From an uncultured Bacteroidales bacterium (GTDB taxonomy: Bacteria > Bacteroidota > Bacteroidia > Bacteroidales > Bacteroidaceae), in contig CADAGO010000023.1 of NCBI GenBank assembly GCA_902787555.1, forward strand, positions 1 to 64,000: a stretch of 64,000 nt of DNA. The letters run 5' to 3'. The notes below the pieces were generated by a model. It searched no databases and was not told where the DNA came from. It saw only the letters and a list, made by a program, of their open reading frames with translations. Each line of letters starts with the position of its first letter. The stretch's first letter is position 1. The position numbers and the translations under genes are program-made. Positions 34,958-43,162 of the stretch are shown here, piece by piece.

Positions 34958-34992
34958 GGGAAAAGGGAAAAGGGGAAAAGGAAAAATGCAAA

Positions 34993-35026
34993 AAACTCCA
35001 AACTCTAAACTCTAAACCCTAAACTT
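34993..35026 (+). repeat. Heptamer repeat tract before the Rid-like gene
   Basis: Tandem units CCAAACT, CTAAACT, CTAAACC, CTAAACT lie immediately upstream of the -7 box TACCTTTG (35031-35038). The tract occupies the -33 region of the promoter. Confidence 0.75.
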
Positions 35027-35047
35027 TTTGTACCTTTGCAACTTAGA

Positions 35048-36142
35048 ATGAAAACATATCGAATAGACATACAGGAATCAGGGGTTACAATCGAGTACTC
35101 GGTGTTTGCCCTCGAAGGAAAACTGACAGAGATACATGCCATGCTGCACGTCAGCAATAAGGAGGCAGATTTCAGCACACAATATGCACAACTTCAAAAG
35201 GGCCAGCAGGCACTGATTGAGGCTGTAGGCGATGCAAAGGTCATGATGAAACGATACTTCGTCAGCGATGCAACAAACCAGATGCCGCTGATGGACGACG
35301 TGACTGACAACGTATCCGTGATTCAGCAGCCACCGCTCGACGGCACGAAAGTAGCCTTGTGGCTCTATCTGCATCAGGGCGAAACCCACTATCAGCAGGT
35401 GTGGACAATGAATCAGGTGGTACCTGAGGGTGGCAGCTATCATCAGTCGCGCACGCTTTTGGAGCGCTATGAGCAGCAGCTGAAGGACCAATATGATGCC
35501 AATATTGCAGAACATTGTCTGAGAACGTGGTTCTTTGTACGTGATGTGGACACCCAATACAAAGGATTGGTAGTTGCTCGCAGAGAGAACTTCGCAGAAC
35601 AAGGACTGACCTCTGATACCCACTATCTGGCTTCTACAGGCATTCATGGCATTCCTGCCGACACGAACGCCATCGTTCAGATGGACACTTATATGGTGAA
35701 GGGACTGGAAGCAGGGCAGCAATCGTACTTATATGCCCGCACTCACCTCAACCCCACCTACGAGTATGGTGTGACCTTCGAACGAGGGGTGAAGATTAAA
35801 TATGGCGACCGCACCCATCTGCTGATTTCAGGTACGGCATCCATCAACAACAAAGGTGAGGTGATGTATGTAGGCGATATTCGCAAACAAGCTCATCGCA
35901 TGTGGGAGAATGTAGAAGCATTGCTGAAAGAAGGAGGAGCAGGGTTTGACGATGTGATGCAGGTCATCGTGTATCTGCGTGACACGGCTGACTACGAGAT
36001 CGTACGCCAATTGTTCGAAGAACGATTCCCTGACACCCCTTACGTTATCACTTACGCCCCTGTGTGCCGTCCGAAATGGCTCATCGAGATGGAATGTATT
36101 GCGGTAACGAAAGAGAAAGACGAACAATTCAAAGACTACTAA
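35048..36142 (+). CDS. Rid-family (YjgF/RidA-like) protein with long N-terminal half
   Basis: This 364-residue protein has a C-terminal third (about 255-355) that is a RidA/YjgF domain: SINNKGEVMYVGDIRKQAHR, AGFDDVMQVIVYLRD, and PYVITYAPVCRPKWLIEMEC. The N-terminal 240 residues look like a diverged second domain, the arrangement seen in long Rid-like and chorismatase-like proteins. RidA proteins deaminate reactive imines; the Arg and Cys at YAPVCRP lie where the active-site Arg usually sits. The ATG at 35048 was chosen because the -7 box ends at 35038; an earlier TTG overlaps the promoter. The leader would be only a few nucleotides. Confidence 0.78.
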   Translation: MKTYRIDIQESGVTIEYSVFALEGKLTEIHAMLHVSNKEADFSTQYAQLQKGQQALIEAVGDAKVMMKRYFVSDATNQMPLMDDVTDNVSVIQQPPLDGTKVALWLYLHQGETHYQQVWTMNQVVPEGGSYHQSRTLLERYEQQLKDQYDANIAEHCLRTWFFVRDVDTQYKGLVVARRENFAEQGLTSDTHYLASTGIHGIPADTNAIVQMDTYMVKGLEAGQQSYLYARTHLNPTYEYGVTFERGVKIKYGDRTHLLISGTASINNKGEVMYVGDIRKQAHRMWENVEALLKEGGAGFDDVMQVIVYLRDTADYEIVRQLFEERFPDTPYVITYAPVCRPKWLIEMECIAVTKEKDEQFKDY

Positions 36143-36149
36143 GACAACC

Positions 36150-36740
36150 ATGGACATCAAATGTCATTTCTATAAAGTCATCTTGCCTGTCTTCATGATG
36201 GTGATGGTATTACTGACAGGCATCTCGTGTAACAGCGGAGGCTCTTCTCAGCCTTCCGAATCCAACGAAAGCGAGATGGCAGAAACGGATTTCCAAGAAG
36301 AATTGGTGGCAGTAGAGAATGACGATTCACCCACCGAAGAGGATATAGTAAGAGAAGAGCAAGAGCAAGTAGTGACGGATGCAGCACAGGTCATCAATAA
36401 CCACTTCATCGCTTTGTCGCAAAGAGACAGGCAGATGCTGAGAAATACGGTAGCAGACGTCGTGACATCGTATATCGGTATGAGTAATGTGACCCCTGCT
36501 GATATCGAGAAGTATATGAACAGCCTTCATGCAGACGGTAGTCAGGACATCAAATACGTGATTCGCCACCTCATCGTCAATAAAGAGACAGACGGCTCTA
36601 CGCCCTGCTATAAAGTGCATTTCACTGTCACACAAATCACTCATCAAGGCGATAAGACAGGCGAACATACGTTTGCCGGACTATCGGAAATTAACAATGA
36701 AGGCAAGATCACCTCACTGATTCTGTCGCAACAATCGTAA
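36150..36740 (+). CDS. Acidic lipoprotein of unknown function
   Basis: This 196-residue protein has a lipoprotein signal (MVMVLLTGISC, Cys at about residue 27), then a Ser/Glu-rich linker to about residue 75. A folded C-terminal domain (about 85-195) has a DUF4878-like feel (INNHFIALSQRDRQMLRNTV, YKVHFTVTQI), but I am not sure of the family. It begins 7 bp after the Rid-like gene and ends 4 bp before the permease, so all three probably form one operon. Confidence 0.78.
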   Translation: MDIKCHFYKVILPVFMMVMVLLTGISCNSGGSSQPSESNESEMAETDFQEELVAVENDDSPTEEDIVREEQEQVVTDAAQVINNHFIALSQRDRQMLRNTVADVVTSYIGMSNVTPADIEKYMNSLHADGSQDIKYVIRHLIVNKETDGSTPCYKVHFTVTQITHQGDKTGEHTFAGLSEINNEGKITSLILSQQS

Positions 36741-36744
36741 CGCC

Positions 36745-37986
36745 ATGCAAGAAATCTTCGATCTCATCAACGAAATGTCACCTTTCCTGCTGCTGGGCTT
36801 CCTGCTGGCAGGTTTGATGCATGCGTTCATTCCCAACCGCCTTTACACCCACTACATGGCAAGCAACTCACTCAAATCGGTCGTCTATGCAGCCTTGTTT
36901 GGTGTACCGCTCCCTTTGTGCTCGTGTGGCGTTATCCCTACTGCGATGTCGATGCGGAAAGAAGGAGCCTCAAAGGGTGCGACAGTCTCCTTCCTCATTG
37001 CCACCCCACAGACGGGTGTTGATTCCATCTTTGCCACCTATTCACTTCTCGGACTACCCTTCGCTATCATTCGTCCGATCGTAGCCTTCTGTACGGCAAT
37101 CATCGGCGGTCATGCGGTCAATCTGTTCAACAAAGAGGTTGCAACTACATTGGAACACATGCCTCAGCGCGACTATAGCGAAAAGCATCATACATTTTGG
37201 GAGCGTATTGTCGAGGCACTACGATATGGGTTTATCGAGATGATGGGCGATATCGGCAAATGGCTGGTTATCGGACTCATCATCGCAGGACTCATCACCA
37301 CGTTCGTACCCCAGTCGTTCTTCGCAGTCTTCGCAGGAAATTCAATCATGAGTATCTTGCTCGTACTCTGCATCTCCATCCCCATGTATGTGTGTGCAAC
37401 AGGCTCTATCCCTATAGCCGTAGCACTTATGATGAAGGGACTGACTCCTGGAGCTGCATTAGTGCTCCTCATGGCGGGTCCGGCAGCGAATGCAGCATCC
37501 ATTCTAGTAATAAATAAGGTGTTGGGACGCAAAACCCTGCTCGTTTACCTCATCTCCATCTCATTGGGTGCAATCGGATTCGGACTGGGTATCGACTACC
37601 TGCTTCCTGCAGAGTGGTTCACTCCTACCCTCGCTAAGGCAGCTGATTGTTGTGATAATCATGTTGAGTGGTTCAATATCGGCTGTACCATCGTACTAGG
37701 TTTGTTACTCATCTATGCTCTGATTGACCACCTCAGAGGTCACCATCATCATCATGGTGAAGAGACTTGTGAGATATCTACAGACAATGCACGCCGTTTC
37801 GCTATCAAGGGTATGAACTGCTCACACTGTGCCAAGAATGCGGAGAATGCTATCCGCAAGGTAGAAGGGATTGAAAGCGTCAGTGTAGATCTTGCTTCGG
37901 AAACAGCTACCATCGTAGGAACGGCTTCGGACGAAGAGATTATTCAAGCAGTCGAGGCTCTTGGATTTGAAGGGGTGAAAGAATGA
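36745..37986 (+). CDS. Metal permease of the SO_0444/YraQ type with C-terminal HMA domain
   Basis: This 413-residue protein has eight to ten membrane helices and two conserved repeats typical of the DUF318 permeases: PLPLCSCGVIPTAMSMRKEG and CATGSIPIAVALMMKG, each followed by a small-residue-rich helix. Residues 330-340 are a His run (GHHHHHGEE), and 350-413 form a heavy-metal-associated domain with metal-binding GMNCSHC. Relatives are annotated as Cu/Zn or arsenic efflux proteins. The substrate here is unknown, but the His run and the HMA Cys pair favour Zn or Cu. The gene follows the lipoprotein by 4 bp. Confidence 0.85.
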   Translation: MQEIFDLINEMSPFLLLGFLLAGLMHAFIPNRLYTHYMASNSLKSVVYAALFGVPLPLCSCGVIPTAMSMRKEGASKGATVSFLIATPQTGVDSIFATYSLLGLPFAIIRPIVAFCTAIIGGHAVNLFNKEVATTLEHMPQRDYSEKHHTFWERIVEALRYGFIEMMGDIGKWLVIGLIIAGLITTFVPQSFFAVFAGNSIMSILLVLCISIPMYVCATGSIPIAVALMMKGLTPGAALVLLMAGPAANAASILVINKVLGRKTLLVYLISISLGAIGFGLGIDYLLPAEWFTPTLAKAADCCDNHVEWFNIGCTIVLGLLLIYALIDHLRGHHHHHGEETCEISTDNARRFAIKGMNCSHCAKNAENAIRKVEGIESVSVDLASETATIVGTASDEEIIQAVEALGFEGVKE

Positions 37987-38040
37987 AGGGGACGGAGTTG
38001 AGGAGTTAAAGAAGTTTGAGGAGTTAAAGACGTTTAAGAG
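37986..38040 (+). repeat. GAGTTAAAGA-type repeats after the permease gene
   Basis: Two copies of GAGGAGTTAAAGA with AGTTTGAG and CGTTTAAGAG around them lie in the 78-bp gap before rsmG. They belong to the same degenerate AGTTAAA repeat type seen elsewhere in the window. Confidence 0.55.
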
Positions 38041-38064
38041 GATACCAAAGGGTCTCAAAAAAAA

Positions 38065-38700
38065 ATGAAGTTAAGAATGGAAATCATCACTAAATACTTC
38101 CCAGATATCACTCCTGAGCAAACCTCACAGTTTGCCCAGTTGTACAGTCTATACACCGACTGGAACGCCAAAATCAATGTCATCTCACGCAAGGATATTG
38201 AAAATCTCTATGAACATCATGTACTCCACTCGCTCGGCATAGCAAAGGTCATCACGTTCCGCCCTGAAACACGTGTGATGGACCTCGGATGCGGAGGTGG
38301 CTTCCCAGGCATTCCACTTGCCATCCTCTTTCCCAATGTTCATTTCCATCTGGTCGACTCTATCGGAAAGAAAGTACGTGTAGCACAAGAAGTTGCGAAT
38401 GCGATCGGGCTGAAGAACGTAGAGTTCAGTCATGCACGAGGCGAGGAAATCAAGGAGAAATACGACTTCGTTGTCAGTCGTGCTACAATGTCGTTAGTGG
38501 AACTCATAAAATGTGTTCGCAAGAATATTGATCACACGCAGCATAATGCCTTGCCAAACGGTATCATCGCCCTCAAAGGCGGAGAGTTGGATGGAGAAAT
38601 GGCATCGATGCGCAAGATCTGCACCACATGGAACCTTGCGCAATACTTCAAAGAACCTTATTTCGAAACCAAAAAAGTAGTACACGTATGTGTGAAATAA
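38065..38700 (+). CDS. rsmG: 16S rRNA (guanine527-N7)-methyltransferase
   Basis: This 211-residue SAM-dependent methyltransferase has motif I DLGCGGGFPGIPLAILFP, the preceding LYEHHVLHSLGIAKV, and motif SRATMSLVELI, all diagnostic of RsmG/GidB. It modifies G527 of 16S rRNA; loss gives low-level streptomycin resistance in other bacteria. A second in-frame ATG at 38077 (MEIITKYF) is possible. The 3' end overlaps the next gene by 13 nt. Confidence 0.95.
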   Translation: MKLRMEIITKYFPDITPEQTSQFAQLYSLYTDWNAKINVISRKDIENLYEHHVLHSLGIAKVITFRPETRVMDLGCGGGFPGIPLAILFPNVHFHLVDSIGKKVRVAQEVANAIGLKNVEFSHARGEEIKEKYDFVVSRATMSLVELIKCVRKNIDHTQHNALPNGIIALKGGELDGEMASMRKICTTWNLAQYFKEPYFETKKVVHVCVK

Positions 38701-39329
38701 AAACATTTCATGTCAATCCGCTGATGGAAAACTGCTACATTATCAGCGACGATAGCCATGAAGCCTGCATCATCGACCCTGGATGTATGTTTGAGACAGA
38801 ATGGACAGCCATCAAACGCTATATCAACGACAAAGGTCTCAAACTCGTTCATATGCTCTGCACCCATCTGCATTTCGACCATATCATGGGGTGCGGTTTC
38901 GTTCATCGTGACTACCAACTCGATATCGAAGGCAGCATGGACGATCTCGCACAATACCAGCACCTGCGTACCTATATGAACTCGTTTGGCCTCGACCCCT
39001 CCAGCATACCCGCTCCGCCACCTGTACACGATATTTCACACAAATCAGACATCCTGTTCGGCAATCATTCATTCACCGTGCTACGCACCCCAGGACACAC
39101 TCCAGGTGGACTCTGCTTTTATTGCCCCGATGAAGGCATCTTGTTCTCAGGAGACACGCTCTTCCAAGGTTCCGTAGGACGTACCGACCTACCAGGTGGT
39201 AACACAGAAGATCTCTTCAATTCTATACGTGACCAGCTCTTTACCCTGCCCGACACCACACAAGTCTTTACCGGACATGGTCCTTCAACTACGATTGAGT
39301 ACGAACGGCGCTATAATCCTTACATATAA
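38688..39329 (+). CDS. MBL-fold metal-dependent hydrolase (glyoxalase II-like)
   Basis: This 213-residue protein has the metallo-beta-lactamase signature THLHFDHIMG (His-x-His-x-Asp-His), plus TPGHTPGGLCFY, FSGDTLFQGSVGRTDLPGG and FTGHGPSTTI, which supply the remaining metal ligands. This is the YcbL/glyoxalase II-like group; the substrate is not determined. The start at 38688 lies inside the end of rsmG and gives a normal N-terminus (MCEIKTFHVNPLMENCYI); the open frame extends further up without support. Confidence 0.9.
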   Translation: MCEIKTFHVNPLMENCYIISDDSHEACIIDPGCMFETEWTAIKRYINDKGLKLVHMLCTHLHFDHIMGCGFVHRDYQLDIEGSMDDLAQYQHLRTYMNSFGLDPSSIPAPPPVHDISHKSDILFGNHSFTVLRTPGHTPGGLCFYCPDEGILFSGDTLFQGSVGRTDLPGGNTEDLFNSIRDQLFTLPDTTQVFTGHGPSTTIEYERRYNPYI

Positions 39330-39404
39330 AGACTATTTCCCCGCTTTTTCGGGCAGTTTCCTCACTTTTTTGCAATTTTGTCATGTTTTCTCAAATAAAT
39401 TATG

Positions 39405-39412
39405 TAATTTTG
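39405..39412 (+). promoter_or_regulatory. -7 box of the sigma-54-type regulator gene
   Basis: TAATTTTG is preceded at about 40 nt by another TTTTG-rich segment. It starts what is probably the transcript for the regulator and lptE. Confidence 0.6.
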
Positions 39413-39440
39413 TCAGCTAATTTGAGAAAAGACATTAGAA

Positions 39441-40667
39441 ATGAACGAATCGAATCTTCAAACGATTAAGCAGCGCTATGGTATAGTGGGCAATGCGCCA
39501 GAGCTGAATCGCGCCTTGGATGTTGCTGTACAGGTAGCTTCCACAGACCTTAGTGTGCTGATTCAGGGAGAATCGGGTGTAGGAAAAGAAGTTATCCCAC
39601 GTATCATTCACGATAAATCTGCACGCAAGCATCAGAAATACTTTGCCATCAACTGCGGTTCTATTCCTGAAGGAACTATCGACAGCGAATTGTTTGGACA
39701 CGAGAAAGGTGCTTTCACAGGTGCTGTAGGTGAGCGTGAGGGTTATTTTGGTGCAGCCGACAAAGGAACTCTGTTCCTTGACGAGGTGGGCGAACTGCCC
39801 CTCAGTACTCAGGCGCGTCTGCTGCGTGTATTGGAGACAGGCGAATATATCCGTGTTGGTTCGTCAGAGGTGAAGAAGACTGATGTGCGTATCATCGCTG
39901 CTACCAACGTAAATATCCAAAAAGCTATCAGCGAAGGGAAATTCCGTGAAGACCTTTACTATCGTCTTGCCACCATACCTATTAATATGCCGCCCCTACG
40001 CGCACGAGGGCGTGATATCGAGATGCTGTTCCGCAAGTTTGCATCATCGTTTGCTGAGCGCTATATGCTCGATCCGATCGTGCTTACTGATGATGCCAAG
40101 ATGCTGCTCCAAAGCTATAAGTGGCCAGGCAATATCCGTCAGTTGAAGAATGTGGCAGAACAAATCTGCCTTATCAGTCAGGAGCGCACTATCACAGCTG
40201 ATGCATTGATACAATTCGGCATCACAGACGACTCGAACACAGGTGGAGGACTGGTACTCGCCAATCAGGCACAAGGACAGCACAGCTATGAGAACGAACG
40301 TGAGTGGTTGGTTCATGCCTTGACAAGTCTGGGCAAGGAGGTGAAGGAACTGAAGGAGATGATCAACTCACAGGCATTCATACATCCGCAAGCCCCTACC
40401 CACATCTTGCAAGATGCAGATTATGCTGTTGCTCCAGCATACGAACCTGCACCTGTTACCCATATCAATATCCCGTCAGAAAACGTTCAGAACGTGGTAG
40501 AATATGTGGAACCGACACCCCGCTCCATGAAAGAAGTGGAGGAGATGCAAATCAAGGAAGCCTTGCAGCGCAACCATTTCAACCGCAGCAAGGCAGCCAA
40601 AGAACTTGGTATCAGTGAACGTACGCTTTACCGTAGAATCAAAGACTATGGACTGGAAAAAGAATAG
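39441..40667 (+). CDS. Sigma-54-interacting AAA+ regulator without receiver domain
   Basis: This 408-residue protein begins directly with an AAA+ domain: Walker A GESGVGKE at 43-50, the sigma-54 contact motif GAFTGA at 90-95, Walker B LFLDE at 111-115 and the arginine-finger region FREDLYYRL. A linker of about 110 residues and a C-terminal Fis-type helix-turn-helix (RSKAAKELGISERTLYRR) follow. There is no N-terminal sensor or receiver domain, so control must come from expression or a partner. It overlaps lptE by 20 nt, an order kept in Bacteroidales, which suggests a link to envelope maintenance. Confidence 0.93.
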   Translation: MNESNLQTIKQRYGIVGNAPELNRALDVAVQVASTDLSVLIQGESGVGKEVIPRIIHDKSARKHQKYFAINCGSIPEGTIDSELFGHEKGAFTGAVGEREGYFGAADKGTLFLDEVGELPLSTQARLLRVLETGEYIRVGSSEVKKTDVRIIAATNVNIQKAISEGKFREDLYYRLATIPINMPPLRARGRDIEMLFRKFASSFAERYMLDPIVLTDDAKMLLQSYKWPGNIRQLKNVAEQICLISQERTITADALIQFGITDDSNTGGGLVLANQAQGQHSYENEREWLVHALTSLGKEVKELKEMINSQAFIHPQAPTHILQDADYAVAPAYEPAPVTHINIPSENVQNVVEYVEPTPRSMKEVEEMQIKEALQRNHFNRSKAAKELGISERTLYRRIKDYGLEKE

Positions 40668-41172
40668 TATCGTACTCAGTTTGTGCCTGGCTGTCGCATG
40701 CTTCATCCTGATAGCCTGCAAAGTGGAATACTCGTTCAATGGTGCCAGCATCAACTACAACGAAGTGAAAAGCATCTCGCTGACCAAATTCCCTATCCGC
40801 TGTGCTTACGTGTGGGCACCTATGGAGGGGATGTTCTACAATAGCCTGAGTGATGCATATGCCAAGAAGACCAAGCTGAAGGTGCTGAAGAAGAACGGAG
40901 ACCTGCAACTCACAGGCGAAATCACGGAATACAGCCAAACGAACAAGTCGATATCCTCGGACGGATTCTCTGCACAGACGCAGTTGAAGATGACCGTCAA
41001 TGTGCGATTCAAGAATACAAAGAAGGCAAGCGCCGACTTTGAACAGTCGTTCTCGGCTACTACACAATACGACTCAAGGCAACAACTCAACGCTGTGCAG
41101 GAACAGTTGGTTCAGGAGATGATTAACGACATTGTAGACCAAATATACAACAAAACAGTAGCAGATTGGTAG
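40648..41172 (+). CDS. lptE: LptE-like LPS-assembly lipoprotein
   Basis: This 174-residue protein has a lipoprotein-type signal (LAVACFILIACKVEYSF). Its fold pattern is typical of Bacteroidetes LptE: VEYSFNGASI, a long central AYAKKTKLKVL, and repeated beta strands ending in a helix (EQLVQEMINDIVDQIYN). LptE plugs the LptD channel that inserts lipopolysaccharide in the outer membrane. The start at 40648 overlaps the regulator gene; an upstream in-frame ATG at 40606 would add residues before the signal peptide and is less likely. Confidence 0.85.
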   Translation: MDWKKNSIVLSLCLAVACFILIACKVEYSFNGASINYNEVKSISLTKFPIRCAYVWAPMEGMFYNSLSDAYAKKTKLKVLKKNGDLQLTGEITEYSQTNKSISSDGFSAQTQLKMTVNVRFKNTKKASADFEQSFSATTQYDSRQQLNAVQEQLVQEMINDIVDQIYNKTVADW

Positions 41173-41222
41173 AAAAATTGCACAATTTGCTCAAAACTTT
41201 TTGTCAGTTCAGAAAAAAGTAA

Positions 41223-41230
41223 TAACTTTG
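41223..41230 (+). promoter_or_regulatory. -7 box of the secG unit
   Basis: TAACTTTG has TTTTTGTC about 25 nt upstream. The leader to secG is about 60 nt. Confidence 0.65.
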
Positions 41231-41294
41231 CAAGCCATTTTGACAAATGGTTGAAAGCATAAGAGATTTTTAACAACTTAAAAATAGAAAGAAA

Positions 41295-41684
41295 ATGTAT
41301 CCATTAATTATCGTACTTGTGATTCTCGCGTCCATCTTCATGTGTGGTATCGTGTTAATCCAAGAGTCAAAGGGAGGAGGTCTGGCATCAGGATTCTCTT
41401 CTTCAAATCAAATTATGGGTGTTCGCAAGACTACCGATTTCCTTGAGAAAGCAACATGGGCTCTTGCCATCATCATGGTAGTACTGAGCGTTGTATCATC
41501 TGCATTCGTCACAAAGACAACAGTAGAAGAGCAGCCACTCACAGCACCTATCACCACCCAGACCGACGCTAACAACGTACAGTCATTCCCTGCAGCAACT
41601 CAGCAACAGGCTCCAGCACAGAACACTTCAGACAAAGATGCTCAGGCTCCAGCCGAGACACCAGCTCCAGCCCCAGCAAATTAA
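41295..41684 (+). CDS. secG: Preprotein translocase subunit SecG
   Basis: This 129-residue protein has two transmembrane helices separated by the conserved QESKGGGLASGFSSSNQIMG loop. The C-terminal tail is long and rich in Ala, Pro and Gln, as is usual in this phylum. It is part of the SecYEG channel. It follows lptE in the same order seen in related genomes and starts 110 nt after it, with its own promoter. Confidence 0.95.
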   Translation: MYPLIIVLVILASIFMCGIVLIQESKGGGLASGFSSSNQIMGVRKTTDFLEKATWALAIIMVVLSVVSSAFVTKTTVEEQPLTAPITTQTDANNVQSFPAATQQQAPAQNTSDKDAQAPAETPAPAPAN

Positions 41685-41711
41685 GTAGCAACCCTCTAAA
41701 TCTGTCATAAG

Positions 41712-42233
41712 ATGAAAAGGGTACGCTGTCCAAAATGTGACTCCTTCATTGTATTCGACGAAACAAAATACAATGAAGGTCAGTCACTTGTTTTTGTTTG
41801 TTCCGGATGCAAGAAAGAATTCCGCATCCGTATCGGCAAATCCAAGATGACCAACATTCACGAGGAGCGTAACATCGATGAAAATGCATACAACAAGGAC
41901 TACGGAAGCATCATCGTAGTAGAAAACAAGTTTGCATTCAAGCAAATCATTCCACTCGACATCGGTGACAATGAATTCGGGCGTTATCTCAAGGGAACGA
42001 ATATCAACAAGCCCATTGAGACCAGCGATCCCAGCATTGACACATTTCATTGTGTCATTCGTGTAGAACACAATCGGCAAGGCCGTCTACGCTACATTCT
42101 GCGTGATGCTCCTAGCGATACAGGAACATTCTACATGAATCAGATTCTCAAAGATTCCGATCGCATCAATCTGGAAGACGGAGCCATTATCACCATCGGA
42201 GCTACTACCCTCATTCTAAGGGCTGCACAATGA
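41712..42233 (+). CDS. Zinc-ribbon and FHA-domain protein
   Basis: This 173-residue protein has an N-terminal zinc ribbon (CPKC at residues 5-8, then CSGC at about 34-37) and a C-terminal FHA domain at about 85-170. The FHA hallmarks are FGRYLKGT, SIDTFHCVI and an N-T-FYMN loop. FHA domains bind phosphothreonine peptides; no Ser/Thr kinase gene is nearby. It begins 28 nt after secG and overlaps the next regulator gene by 4 nt (ATGA), so translation is probably coupled. The role is unknown, perhaps scaffolding or regulation. Confidence 0.88.
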   Translation: MKRVRCPKCDSFIVFDETKYNEGQSLVFVCSGCKKEFRIRIGKSKMTNIHEERNIDENAYNKDYGSIIVVENKFAFKQIIPLDIGDNEFGRYLKGTNINKPIETSDPSIDTFHCVIRVEHNRQGRLRYILRDAPSDTGTFYMNQILKDSDRINLEDGAIITIGATTLILRAAQ

Positions 42234-43162
42234 ATCCTCTCGAGAGATTCTCGAAAACGACAGTTAACTACAAACTAACAGACATGGACAACCTTATCAA
42301 TTTCCAAGACAACTATTACTGCTTCGACAATCTGCAAATGGGATTCGACCCCAAAATCAAAGCAGTCAGTCAGCAGGGAAATGATGACTTTCATATTGTC
42401 ATAGCTGTACAGCAGGGCAATATGGGGCTCATCATCAACGGACAGGAAGTCCGAATGAAATCAAATGATTTCCTGATTATCATGCCGTTCACAAAAGTGG
42501 AGGTACTCACCTCACGTTGCACTGTCTTCTGCTGCGTGATTCGCAATTATATTGCACTTGACATGTACAACAAGATCGGTTGTCCCGACAACATCGTAGA
42601 AAACTGCTATACATTCCATCACTACCATTTCCATCCTCAACAGTTGGAGATAATGCAACATGACTACTTGCGCATCAAGGACATCATGTTGCGTCAAGCC
42701 CCATCACTCCACGAGGAAATGCTCAAGGCAGGCATCGGTATCTACATGAGTCACATGTTCTCCTTCCTGGCTGTCAACAGCCGCATTGAATACAAGTCGC
42801 CCCTATTCCACCGTCAGGTCTTCGACAAGTTCCTGCGGGCACTCAGTGAGCATTATAAGGAAGAACGCAAAGTGGAATACTATGCTAAGCTGCTTGATCT
42901 GCCATCCAAACAAATCACTACTGCTACCCATAAGTATGCAGGCAAAACGGCTTCGAGAGTTATCAACGAATATGTCATCTTCAAAATCAAAGCAGTGCTC
43001 TACAACAACCAGTTGAGCGTGAAGACAGTAAGCGAGATGTTCAATTTCCCCAATCAGAGTTTCTTTGGCCGTTATTTCAAACGTGTCACAGGCTATTCGC
43101 CTGCAAAGTTTCTCAATCTGCATAGTAAGAAGTTGTCAAAACAAAATCCTGCATTGCTATGA
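42230..43162 (+). CDS. AraC-family transcriptional regulator, first of a pair
   Basis: This 310-residue protein has an N-terminal cupin-like sensing domain (about 25-150) and a C-terminal AraC helix-turn-helix (about 205-300) with LPSKQITTATHKYAG and FNFPNQSFFGRYFKRVTGYS. The ligand is unknown. Start and stop overlap the neighbouring genes by ATGA on both sides. It is a paralogue of the next gene. Confidence 0.9.
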   Translation: MNPLERFSKTTVNYKLTDMDNLINFQDNYYCFDNLQMGFDPKIKAVSQQGNDDFHIVIAVQQGNMGLIINGQEVRMKSNDFLIIMPFTKVEVLTSRCTVFCCVIRNYIALDMYNKIGCPDNIVENCYTFHHYHFHPQQLEIMQHDYLRIKDIMLRQAPSLHEEMLKAGIGIYMSHMFSFLAVNSRIEYKSPLFHRQVFDKFLRALSEHYKEERKVEYYAKLLDLPSKQITTATHKYAGKTASRVINEYVIFKIKAVLYNNQLSVKTVSEMFNFPNQSFFGRYFKRVTGYSPAKFLNLHSKKLSKQNPALL

